Below are positions 56,390 to 64,000 of a stretch of 64,000 nt of DNA, piece by piece. The notes beneath the pieces are model-generated. The model saw only the letters and a program-made list of their open reading frames with translations. It ran no database searches and had not been told where the DNA came from. How positions within the stretch are numbered: position 1 is the first letter of the stretch; every line of letters starts with the position of its first letter. The stretch lies in contig OY744466.1 in assembly GCA_963556145.1 (NCBI GenBank), positions 4,464,001 through 4,528,000 on the forward strand, in the 5' to 3' direction. The translations under genes and the position numbers were made by a program. This DNA comes from Hygrocybe punicea. Its lineage: Eukaryota > Basidiomycota > Agaricomycetes > Agaricales > Hygrophoraceae.

Positions 56390-58550
56390 ACAGAGGGCAA
56401 AATGTGAGTAGATGGGCTAGAAGGTGCTAGTAAATGACTACAAGGACTCTTTTGGGCTGTTGGCGACAGGCAGTGACCACGAAGAGTCAGAATGAGACTG
56501 CGGGGGGGCTTGGTAATGGTACGCGAAGTCAGAGACGAGGCTGCGACAACATGTTGCAACCTTTCATGATCAGGCGATGAAGTCGATTCTGGGGTCTTCG
56601 GAAGGCACACTGGGGTCGTCTGGGACCTTTGACGGCCTTTGAGAACCGGGATACAGCTTCTGGGGGGGTCTGCAACATTTTGTGACTTTGGAAATTGGGT
56701 CACGACAAAATGTTGCAACTTTTCACAATGGGGTGTCAAGGGTGTCTGCTGGGGCAACAGTGGGAGCTGGGATGCTAGGGATGGGTCCGGACTCACTTCT
56801 GGGGATGACAACGAGTGTGTGGGCATGGACAGCAGGCAAAATGGGGGTGAAATGGGGGCTAATATGGTTGAACTGGTCGAAAACGATGTATACTGGGTGC
56901 TGGCGTATTTTCTCAGGGACAGCTCGGGCTCATATGCTGGGGACGGGTCTGGGATTGCATCTGGGGATGATGGAGAGGCTGTAGAAGGTGACGGCAAGTG
57001 CAACAAGGGCGAAACGGGGGCAGAAACATTGGAATCCATTGAAAAAGGTGTCTTTTTGGCATTGGTGCAGATTTCTGGGGATGGCACGGCTTCGGACGGA
57101 GAGGGCGTGTGACGGCTGGCCTCTGGGAATGGCAGCGAGGGCGTACGCGAAGATGGGGGGCCAAATGAAGGGGTTAACAGGTGCGATGTGTTGATACGCG
57201 TGTTTTTGACGCATTGGGGCGCATTGGCGCATTGTCCTGAGGCTGTGGGGGGCGCAGATGGTATGGGCACATCACGGTTGGTCTCCTGGGGCAACGGTGA
57301 GGCCATAGATCCAAACGGCTGGTGAGATGAGATGGAAACGGGGGCGAATGCACTGAGACGCATTGAGAACAGGTTTTGCTGGGCCTTGGCGTGGCTTTCT
57401 GGTGATGGCACAGGCGTAGACGGTGGGGCAGTGTCGCGGGTCGCTTTTGGGGATGATGGCAAGGTCATAGACATGAACAAGGGGCGAAACTGGGGCGAAA
57501 CGGAGGCAGACGCGCTGGGACGCATGGAAAACGAGCTTGGGCGCGTGCGGACACATCTTCCTGGTGATGGCAAGCATTCAGACAGCAGGGCCATGTCATG
57601 GCTTGCTTCCGGGGACGATGGAATGGGCGTAGGTGAGGACGATGGACCAAACGGAGGGGAAACGGGGGCGGATGCGTTGGGTTGTTCTGGGGATGGCGTG
57701 CGCTCAGATGGCGGGGTTTTGCGATAGATCATGTCTGGGGGTGATGGCGAGGGCATAGACACGGACGGCTGGTGAATTGAGGGCGAAATGGGCATGGTTG
57801 TGTCGATACGCATCTTCTCGACACGTTGTTCTGGCAACAGCGAGGGTTTTGACGATGGGGAGAGGTCCGGGCTTATATCCGGGCATGATGGCGAGGCTGT
57901 GGATGTGAACGGGTGGCGAAACGGGGGCGAAACGGGGGCAAGTGTGCTGGGACGCATCGAAAATGGCATATGAGGCATTGGGATGCGTCTTCCTGCTCGG
58001 CAACTGCAGAAACGGCAATGACGGGCGTACCTGGGGGTGCACAGGCTAAACCCATTGCACGCTGTGTGTTTTCCTTCTGCTTCATGGTTCCATTCATCTG
58101 TGTTTCGCGAGTGACACGCAAGTGGCGTTCCATGTTGGACGTGGCTGTTGGTGCCGTTTTGGGGCTTTCTGGGTGCGGATTTTCAACCAGATTCGGTGGG
58201 GCATGGGTTTCCGAGTGCATTGGGGTTGTAGAACGAGTGTGGGGGGAACGGGTTAATGAAATATGAAGAAGGCGCGAAGGGGTGGGGATGTTGCGCGTGT
58301 GACATTGGTGTGACAATGTGACAAAATAACAAAGGTGTCGAGTTTTGCAGCCCTGGAGGCGCAACTGGTACTAGGCAATAAAACTGAGGGGTGGAAGACA
58401 TCGGGGAGGACCTGGGCAATAGCTGGGAAGTGGAATATACTGGAGAATGCTGCCAATGGAGGCGCAATAGGCTGAGCCACTGAGTGAGAGTGGTAAAAGT
58501 ACTGGAAAGGGAGCTGAAACCTGTTGAATCCCTCGTGGTGGGCTCCAAAA

Positions 58551-58762
58551 TGATACACAGAGAGGTAGAGTGAGGGTCTCTAAGTGTGTGGTGCGAGTGC
58601 TGATCCAAGGGAGGCTCCGAGCTCAACTGTGATGGGGGAAAAAGGGGAATCCAATCCTTTTTGTTTGTACTTGTTGTGCGACAATAAGTACATAACAAAA
58701 ACCAACTAATAAAAATAGGTAAAATAGGTGATTCGGACCTCAGACACGCAGCATGCGTATCA
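58551..58762 (-). repeat. LTR of element B (5' LTR on minus)
   Basis: 212-bp partner of 54401-54612. GCGA follows at 58763-58766. Confidence 0.92.
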
Positions 58763-58766
58763 GCGA

Positions 58767-59316
58767 GGGGTGGCATACCTTGCATGGTCGGCACCCTTGC
58801 AAGATCATGAGCCATGGAAATGGGAGCGTGGGTTACACCCATGCTCTCATAATCCTCCTTGGTGTAGGGAACCTCGCGAACGACGCCTACACATTAGTAA
58901 ACACGTTAGCGCATGTTTGGGAGGTCCCCATGTGTGCTTCCATGCTGGAGACATCAGTCGACATGTTAGTGCATGTTCGAGAGGTCCCCGTGCATGCTTC
59001 CATGCTGGAGACCTCACGAACACGCATTGACATCATTTGCAAGGTGTGGTTGTTGGAATGGTTAGCCAATGTCAATGAGGCTGGGTTGGGGGCACGTACT
59101 AAGTTGGCCTGTTTGGTGGGCGCACCACCGTGACCCTCCCAGCCTTGTTCCATCATTCTTGTTGCTGTCCAAGTTGTTGTTGTTGAGTGTGAGCATGTGA
59201 CTCGGACATGTAACACATGTCACATTCATTTATTTTGCATATCAACTATAAAATGACCACAAATAAAATATATAGCACGTAGAATATAATAGACAATGTA
59301 TTTAAATTAGCCTCGG
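58767..59316. mobile_element. hAT-like element fragment, continuation of 54195-54400
   Basis: Directly right of element B. It has ACCTCGCGAACGACGCC, two tandem about 60-bp units (GAGGTCCCC...GCTTCCATGCTGGAGAC at about 58930 and 58985) and a GGCACGTACT...GGGCGCACCACC...CCTCCCAGCC block that also occurs near 56040-56090 in the element at 55326. No terminal repeat is identified at its right side; AT-rich flank begins near 59220. Confidence 0.6.
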
Positions 59317-61768
59317 TGTAGAGGGTCCTCGACCCTCTGAGGCTGTAACATCGATATCTAGCGAATCCGCTCGAACCCGACATCTCTAGCAATCTACGCT
59401 CGAACCCGACGCAACCCGATGCAACCCGATGCATACCGACTAGCACGGCCGCTCACGTACCTGGTCGGTCTATCTCCTAAACTCACGGAACTTCAAATAT
59501 CAAAGATAGATCTCATCGGACTGGGATCCCGACATCGGACTTGCCTTATTCACGCCTAGCGTCTCCCTTATGGGGATATAGTAAAGTATATTGCATCTTT
59601 TACGGTTTTTATATCTTCCACCCATTTTCCCTGTCATCGTCGCCTCGCAACGCTCTTCCTACTTCCCCATTTTTATTCTCCTTTGTTTCCTCTCATCGGC
59701 CGAGGACTCTTGTCCGAATCTAGGTACAGAAATTTGTAGTATAAAAACGGTGCCCAAGCGCCGTCTCATAATAAGAAACCAGTTCCCCCGTTTCCTCTCT
59801 CTGAGAGTTAGTCTCTCAGTAAAATCCATTGCACACATTACTCGTTGGATTCCTCGACGCTCTCCCTGTCCTTCTACCGTCTTAATCTCTACATTTCTCG
59901 TCACCCGACACCCGACCCGCCGTACCCGACACCGTCGGCTTCGTCGGTGTTACGGATCGCTTCTGCAGCGGGCTCCGGCAACAATCAACTTAACTAGGGA
60001 TTGGATTCCAGAGGAGAGGACAGCAGTTTTCATTGTTGCTTACAGCTAAGACAACACTGCTAAGAGGGGGGGGTCAAGGTCTAATGTCATTGCGAGCCGT
60101 GGGGGTTACCCAAAACAAGATGAGTCTGCCCCAAGAACCAGACTAAACGTAAAGAAAGGAAAAGAAGAAAAAGTCCGAACCAACAACAAGAACAGTATAT
60201 ATAGTGACTGGTCTTGAGGGGAGGTAAATAGAAATACAACCATGAAGCCATAATATGTCCAACTCTACCATGTGTTCACCATGAGGCGTACATGAGGCGT
60301 CCTCATGTCGATGTTCTCGCGATCCAACTGGAGGCCCGGGTGTCATTGAGGAATAGAGGGGGTCCGGATGACTCGGATGATTTGTCATCGGATCATGTGA
60401 TGTGCAGAATTGCCTATTCGGGGTCTACACTTGCTGTAACAGGCAAGTGCGCAGTCTGGCAAATGCGTTGCACGGTCGGGTCGAAGATGGGTATCGTCCA
60501 ATGTGGGATTGGTGATGAGAATGTCTTGAGGTGGTGTGGATGTAGTGGCAAGGTTTGCATGAAAGAAAACAAAGGAATGTGTGGAAGGAAAACCAACTAG
60601 GACGGTGGGCTAGTCGAGGTCAGACATGTGAACAGCATAAGCTGTACCGGATGACGATGTCTGTGTCGATGACGTATCGAGGAGTGATGTCTTGTCCTGT
60701 TTGTGGAACAAGAAGGTCCACGTGATGTCGATATTTGTCCAAGAAAGGGTATCATTGTAAACGAGTGTGGGAGGTATCAAGATGAAAGATGGAAAAGGAT
60801 AAATGAATGTGGGTCCAGGTTTCGAGTCATGGCATGAGTGACAAGCTGTGGGAACAAGTCGTCGGGTACTGCATTGAAGCAGTGTCGTGCGAACAATATA
60901 CGATAGGGATTGGTTCACTGTTTGGGAAGTCGTATGGTCTGTGGTCAAAGTCCAAAAGAGTATGCTCCGGCGATGGTTGGATTAGAGAGAACAGTGAAAT
61001 GTCCCGTGATCGAGGATTGTCCAGGGCATGCGTGCAGGTGAGGAATGTCGTCGGATCGTCAGGGAGGATGATGGTAGGCACAGAATATGAAAGTGGAAAC
61101 CATATATCCGGGAATGGCAATTGTCAATTACGTGTCAAGATATTGTTGAGGTGGAAGTCAGAAGTATCAATGGCGGAAGGGTTTCGATGCCGATGCCAAA
61201 GATAGATCATAACAAAGTAGAAACCGATCAGGAAGGTGATGGCAATGCTGCCAATAACAATTACGGTAATGAGCTGTGTCGGGAGTACAGCCATTGTGAA
61301 TCGGTTTGTCGTGGGATGAAGTCAACAATATGTCAGGGCGAGGGAAAAGACAATAGCGATGATGTCCGTCGGCAAGGAGACTATTCGGGTACAGCAAGGT
61401 AACGTGGGGATGTGTCCATGGTCGGTCTGGATTGTTCTAGAAGAAGAAAGGAAGAAAAGAGAACAAGGACAAGAATAAGCAACAATGTCCAAAAGAAGAC
61501 AAAAGGTAAAGGGGAACGAAAAAGGAAGGTATGGTAAAGTGGAATCGTCATCGTGGGTAATGGAGTCGGGATCGGAGTTGCGGAGTTGAAAAACGTAACA
61601 GTTGGCTTCGACCGGCCTCGATAGATTTCAGTAGTTTACTTGGCGGCTTCTTATCATTTACATCCTATCATCTTACTGAAGCTCGTTAGACTATTCCTAG
61701 TCACTTTCACGCTGACCCCCACAGGCTTAGGATTATTATTCCGCAGCCACCCCGACCTCGCCTTTACA
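59317..61768 (+). mobile_element. LTR of the TGTAGA family (5' LTR), split by a 1.65-kb insertion
   Basis: TGTAGAGGGTCCTCGACCCTC at 59317 to CGGCTTCGTCGG at 59947, then 61601-61768 ending CCTTTACA, together align with the solo LTR at 27458-28324. A TATA box (AGTATAAAAACGG, about 59740) is present. Two bases after the end lies a primer-site candidate (61771-61787), so this is a 5' LTR of a plus-strand element. That element's interior is cut off after 53 bp by element C. Confidence 0.83.
59948..61600. mobile_element. 1,653-bp insertion TGTTACG...CGTAACA, probable LTR
   Basis: It begins TGTTACGG and ends AACGTAACA (7-bp inverted ends of the TG...CA type). The flanks GTCGG (59943-59947) and GTTGG (61601-61605) differ at one of five bases. 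No gene is convincing: frames up to 132 codons occur on both strands without family resemblance. A TATATATAG box lies near 60197. Either a long solo LTR or a non-autonomous element. Confidence 0.6.
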
Positions 61769-61770
61769 TC

Positions 61771-61787
61771 TGGAGCCCACCGCGAGG
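61771..61787 (+). promoter_or_regulatory. Primer-binding site candidate, TGGAGCCCACCGCGAGG
   Basis: It lies 2 nt after the end of the LTR and starts with TGG, as expected for pairing to a tRNA CCA end. It is identical at 16 of 17 positions to the site beside the 5' LTR of element B (58547-58531, minus strand). The implied primer tRNA ends GGTGGGCTCCA; its identity is not determined. Confidence 0.65.
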
Positions 61788-61840
61788 AATAGTCTAGCAC
61801 CACCATAGCTTCCTCTTCCTGTATCCCTCCCTCTGACCGT

Positions 61841-61995
61841 TGGAGTGGTACGGAGATACCACTCCGAGGGCTAGCTGGAGAATCTCGCAGAAGAGCTGGC
61901 GAGGAAGGATGGATTCGGACTGACTACTGACAGGGATCTATCTACAACGAACCGTGGGAGCCTCGTCACGTGACTAGGCACTCGCTACTACTCCA
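61841..61995 (-). repeat. LTR of element C (3' LTR on minus)
   Basis: 155 bp with TG...CA ends. It contains the same inverted GAGTGGTACGGAGATACCACTC hairpin logic as element A's LTR with compensating differences between the two families. Left flank CCGT; the matching flank would be outside the window. Confidence 0.82.
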
Positions 61996-62110
61996 AGTGC
62001 CCCCCTTCCTCATAGCGACGTCCTCGTCGCTATCAAAGACTCGAAACAGGGGGGAAAGAGGAAAAGAAAAGGGGGAAAACAGACTGAAAGACAGACCAAA
62101 AACAACCAAG

Positions 62111-63853
62111 CTAGTCTACTCCACTAGGGTCTAGTAAAGGAGGTCCAAGACTGGGATCAAAGGAAACAGGAATCTGTCTGAAAAAAGATGGGAGAGAAAC
62201 AGAGGGATGGGAAAGGTTATGAGAAACGTGGTGGACACGAGCCAGAAGTTTTGATGAGTTTCGCATAGAGATAGTGGGAAGGTGGTGGGGTTGTACTCGA
62301 TACGGGGAGTCGTCGAAATGTATTGGGTATCGTTGATAACGAGGTGGGAGTCTATTTACAGGGTATCTCGGGGGAAGGTTTTGAGGGTGGACGCGGCGGT
62401 GACGGTAGCGAAGCGTGGACCATGGATTTTGCACTCGGGGGTAGGTAAGGGTGGGGACATTCTTGGGTCGCCAGATGGGGACGTGGGTATGATAGGTGTT
62501 GCGCCAAGTATGATTTTGGCAGGGGGTGTTGAATGTGGGGACAGCTTGAGTTTTTGGGGTAGGGATATTGGTGCGGCACGCTGACGGCGGTGTCTCCATG
62601 GGCTCCGTTTGTGTAGACACGTTGGCATATCGTTTTGTGGGGCTAGGTGGGTCTCCTTCACATGCGGTCGTGTGTTGGAACGTTTCGTCGTGCTGTTTTA
62701 TTCCCTTTCGGTGGGGTTTGTCCCCGGTGCGCGTTTCCTCCTTCGTGCTCGCGTGTTGTCGCGTTTTCTCACCCTGCTCTTTGTTGTTTTGCCTCGCAGC
62801 GCCATTTGCTTTGTCTCGGCTCTCTCCTGCAAGGAACTCCGCGATCTCGGATGCCAGAGGCCACGACTGGCCGTGCGGGTCTCCATGACGCGTTTGGTGG
62901 ATGGTGGAAGCGCGGTACGGTGTGGGGACGAGATGGTCGTGTTGAGGGTTCGGTTTTGGGTCAGGGTAGACGGGGATGGTGGCGCGAGACGGTGTAGGCG
63001 CGAGACGTTCGTGTCGGAGGGGTTTCGAGGCCGGTTTCGCGGTGCTGGGAGTGGGCATGCCGGTGGGCGTTGAACACTCACGCTCATGCGAGCTTTTTGG
63101 GTTGGGGTGGGATATGGTTGCAGGCTGGGATGGAACGGGCGCGGGACAGGGCTCTGGGGTTGGCCTTGCATTGGGGTTGGGTCTACACGCCGGGCGTTCG
63201 CGCTCACGGCCGCTTTTGGCGCTGGGGTTGGGGTATTTCGAAGGCAGCTCACGGCTGCGCTCTGCTCGGGGGTGCTTGGGGTTGGGGGTGGCGAGAGCCA
63301 TGGGCGCTGGGTATTCGCGTCCGTGTTCGGTTTGGAGGTGGTTGGCATTGTGGGACGGTGTGGTGGACGCGTTTGACGTGGGCTGGGGCTCGTCTTGGTA
63401 CACCGGCATTGGCGTCTGTGGTTTCCGGGTCAACGGGGGCGGGGCCGTACGTTGGGGTTGCGGCTGAGGTGCTGGTGGTGCTTCGCGGTGCTTCACGTTC
63501 GTTGGTGACGTGGCGGCAGCAGCTGGGCTGGACTGGGGTTCGTTTGGGCACACGGGTGCTCGCGTTGGCCGTTCCTGGGTCGACGTGGGTGTGGTTGGAC
63601 GCTGGGGCCATGGTCCGAGTATTGAAGGCGAAGGCTGCAGCGTTGGGTGCAGCCGTAACATGGCAGTCGTGTTGGGCGTGATGGGCACGCGAGCGGACGG
63701 CGTTGGGGCCTGCGAGACGGTAGACGGGGTTGCCGTTGACGTTGTGGGGACTTGGGGCGTGGTTGCGAGGGTGGGGGACGCGAACGTGGCGGTTGGGTTT
63801 GGGGCGCGTTCTGACGCGTTTTGCAGCGAGGGTGGGGCCATTTGGGTGGGCAA
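62111..63853 (-). CDS. Pro-rich single protein of LTR element C, 580 aa
   Basis: An uninterrupted minus-strand frame from ATG 63853 to stop at 62111-62113. The N-terminal 340 residues are Pro/Thr/Ala/Arg-rich degenerate repeats (for example TPTPSRATIPVYPDPKPNP, PVCPNEPQSSP, PVYQDEPQPTS). The middle is charged (LASEIAEFLAGESRDKANGA, then Lys/Glu/His-rich, with NVSTQTEPMETPPSA). The C-terminal 150 residues are Arg/Tyr/Pro-rich (RYPVNRLPPRYQRYPIHF). No cysteine knuckle, protease DTG or reverse-transcriptase YxDD motif. The frame may extend past the ATG to the right. The opposite strand is also partly open because of composition, but only this frame has the position seen in elements A and B. Function unknown; gag-like role inferred from position. 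Confidence 0.6.
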   Translation of the reverse strand: MPTQMAPPSLQNASERAPNPTATFASPTLATTPQVPTTSTATPSTVSQAPTPSARVPITPNTTAMLRLHPTLQPSPSILGPWPQRPTTPTSTQERPTRAPVCPNEPQSSPAAAATSPTNVKHREAPPAPQPQPQRTAPPPLTRKPQTPMPVYQDEPQPTSNASTTPSHNANHLQTEHGREYPAPMALATPNPKHPRAERSRELPSKYPNPSAKSGRERERPACRPNPNARPTPEPCPAPVPSQPATISHPNPKSSHERECSTPTGMPTPSTAKPASKPLRHERLAPTPSRATIPVYPDPKPNPQHDHLVPTPYRASTIHQTRHGDPHGQSWPLASEIAEFLAGESRDKANGAARQNNKEQGEKTRQHASTKEETRTGDKPHRKGIKQHDETFQHTTACEGDPPSPTKRYANVSTQTEPMETPPSACRTNIPTPKTQAVPTFNTPCQNHTWRNTYHTHVPIWRPKNVPTLTYPRVQNPWSTLRYRHRRVHPQNLPPRYPVNRLPPRYQRYPIHFDDSPYRVQPHHLPTISMRNSSKLLARVHHVSHNLSHPSVSLPSFFRQIPVSFDPSLGPPLLDPSGVD

Positions 63854-64000
63854 TAACGACGTGGCGTGCTCGGGCGCGAACGTCGACGCTTTTGGTGGAG
63901 GTGGGCGTGCTGTGGTGTGCAGGGTTGAATCTTGGGGTCCGTGCCTCGTTTTTGGCTGGCCACAGTTGGCGGTAAGGTGGGTCGACGAGGCTGTTGAATG

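Larger units (their letters stand above)
54774..57978 (-). pseudogene. Pro/Ser-rich protein of LTR element B, split by a hAT-like insertion
   Basis: Minus-strand frame in two parts, 57978-56398 (527 codons) and 55325-54774 (183 codons plus stop). They are in register once the insertion and one copy of its 8-bp duplication are discounted. The first part consists of about eight degenerate 45-55-residue repeats built on SMRPS..APVSPPF..P..S.ASPSSPEA...APPS..PSPE. The C-terminal part changes character: a Ser/Pro linker, LTTLLYDIFSALPYGLINPE, THQQFMDWVEKHECDL and a probable coiled coil (HRQVKRLEDQFAGLENRVAC). No nucleic-acid enzyme motif. In position it occupies the place of gag. A structural or assembly protein is only inferred; family unknown. 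Confidence 0.68.
54401..58762 (-). mobile_element. LTR element B with one Pro/Ser-rich frame
   Basis: 212-bp direct repeats at 54401-54612 and 58551-58762 begin TGATACACAG and end GCGTATCA. GCGA flanks both outer edges (54397-54400, 58763-58766). Read on the minus strand, the 5' LTR (58762-58551) is followed after 3 nt by TGGAGCCCACCACGAGG (58547-58531), a primer-site candidate that begins with the canonical TGG. A short purine tract (CTGGGAGGA) precedes the 3' LTR. The interior is about 3.9 kb including a 1,064-bp hAT-like insertion, and holds a single long minus frame. No pol domains. Confidence 0.88.
61841..64000 (-). mobile_element. LTR element C, partial, with one Pro-rich frame
   Basis: The left LTR is 61841-61995 (TGGAGTGG...CTACTCCA), clearly related to the LTR of element A (shared start, CCGTGGGAGCC, GTCACGTGAC, ACTACTCCA end). 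On the minus strand GAGGAAGGGGGGCACT precedes it as a polypurine tract, matching element A's GAGGAAAAGGGGCACT. It therefore reads right to left and its 5' LTR lies beyond 64000. The interior visible here is one 580-codon Pro-rich frame. Confidence 0.8.

Noticed and set aside
58521..58547. tRNA 3'-end-like sequence GTTGAATCCCTCGTGG followed by TGGGCTCCA
   Set aside because: No upstream tRNA body. It lies next to the 5' LTR of element B and is better explained as the complement of a primer-binding site.
60292..61402. Plus and minus frames up to 132 codons inside the 1.65-kb insertion
   Set aside because: No family resemblance and frames on both strands overlap; the insertion has LTR-like ends.
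62282..63975. Long plus-strand Gly/Val/Arg-rich frames opposite the Pro-rich frame of element C
   Set aside because: They mirror the GC-rich repeat composition. Only the minus frame is continuous over 580 codons and in the same place as in elements A and B.

Overview
The window looks like an accessory, transposon-dense stretch of a filamentous basidiomycete genome (Agaricomycetes; species not determinable). Genes are split by 45-110 bp GT-AG introns. Several families typical of Agaricomycetes are present: Plavaka-type transposases, an integrase-core transposase gene, an alpha-kinase gene, a NACHT-ankyrin receptor, an Argonaute relic and an RTA1-family membrane protein. Two 200-N runs (11055-11254, 42403-42602) split the window into three contigs. 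The last 8,699 bases of the middle contig (33704-42402) recur at the start of the third (42603-51301), with every reading frame repeated. I read this as an unmerged contig overlap, so genes at 42603-51301 should not be counted twice.

Layout. 1-1209: 3' part of an endonuclease/exonuclease/phosphatase gene. 1944-6819: Plavaka-type element 1, a crippled transposase (-) joined head to head with a partner gene (+). 6923-8170: a foldback element. 8186-9520: an uncharacterised Cys-pair/RGG protein frame. 9945-10644: an NB-ARC relic. 12306-19118: Plavaka-type element 2 (transposase -, partner +, about 100 bp apart), broken by a 975-bp hAT-like element, a 799-bp insertion with a 367-bp hairpin MITE inside it, and a further hAT-like end. 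19517-20598: a third element-type gene relic. 21009-23438: a small unknown gene and a four-exon secreted-protein gene. 23918-24877: Argonaute pseudogene. 25043-25651: hAT-like element. 26682-30299: integrase-core gene split by a solo LTR and a hAT-like element. 30497-35195: alpha-kinase gene split by a short LTR element. 35493-38852: NACHT-ankyrin receptor gene. 40005-41448: nine-exon RTA1-like gene. 51302-64000: almost entirely nested LTR and hAT-like insertions.

Most promising points. (1) Three LTR elements (31909-33930, 54401-58762, 61841 to beyond the window) carry only one long Pro/Ser-rich frame on the minus strand, with no visible protease, reverse transcriptase or integrase. They look like gag-only or otherwise non-autonomous retroelements. 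(2) Both Plavaka copies have a divergently transcribed partner gene of the same type. (3) A hAT-like family has related termini (TAnnGnnn...CAYGGGT) and an internal GTCAATTGAC palindrome. (4) Many insertions have intact target duplications, so the original genes and the order of events can be read directly. The only host genes that look intact are the NACHT-ankyrin gene, the RTA1 gene, the secreted-protein gene and the partial gene at the left edge.
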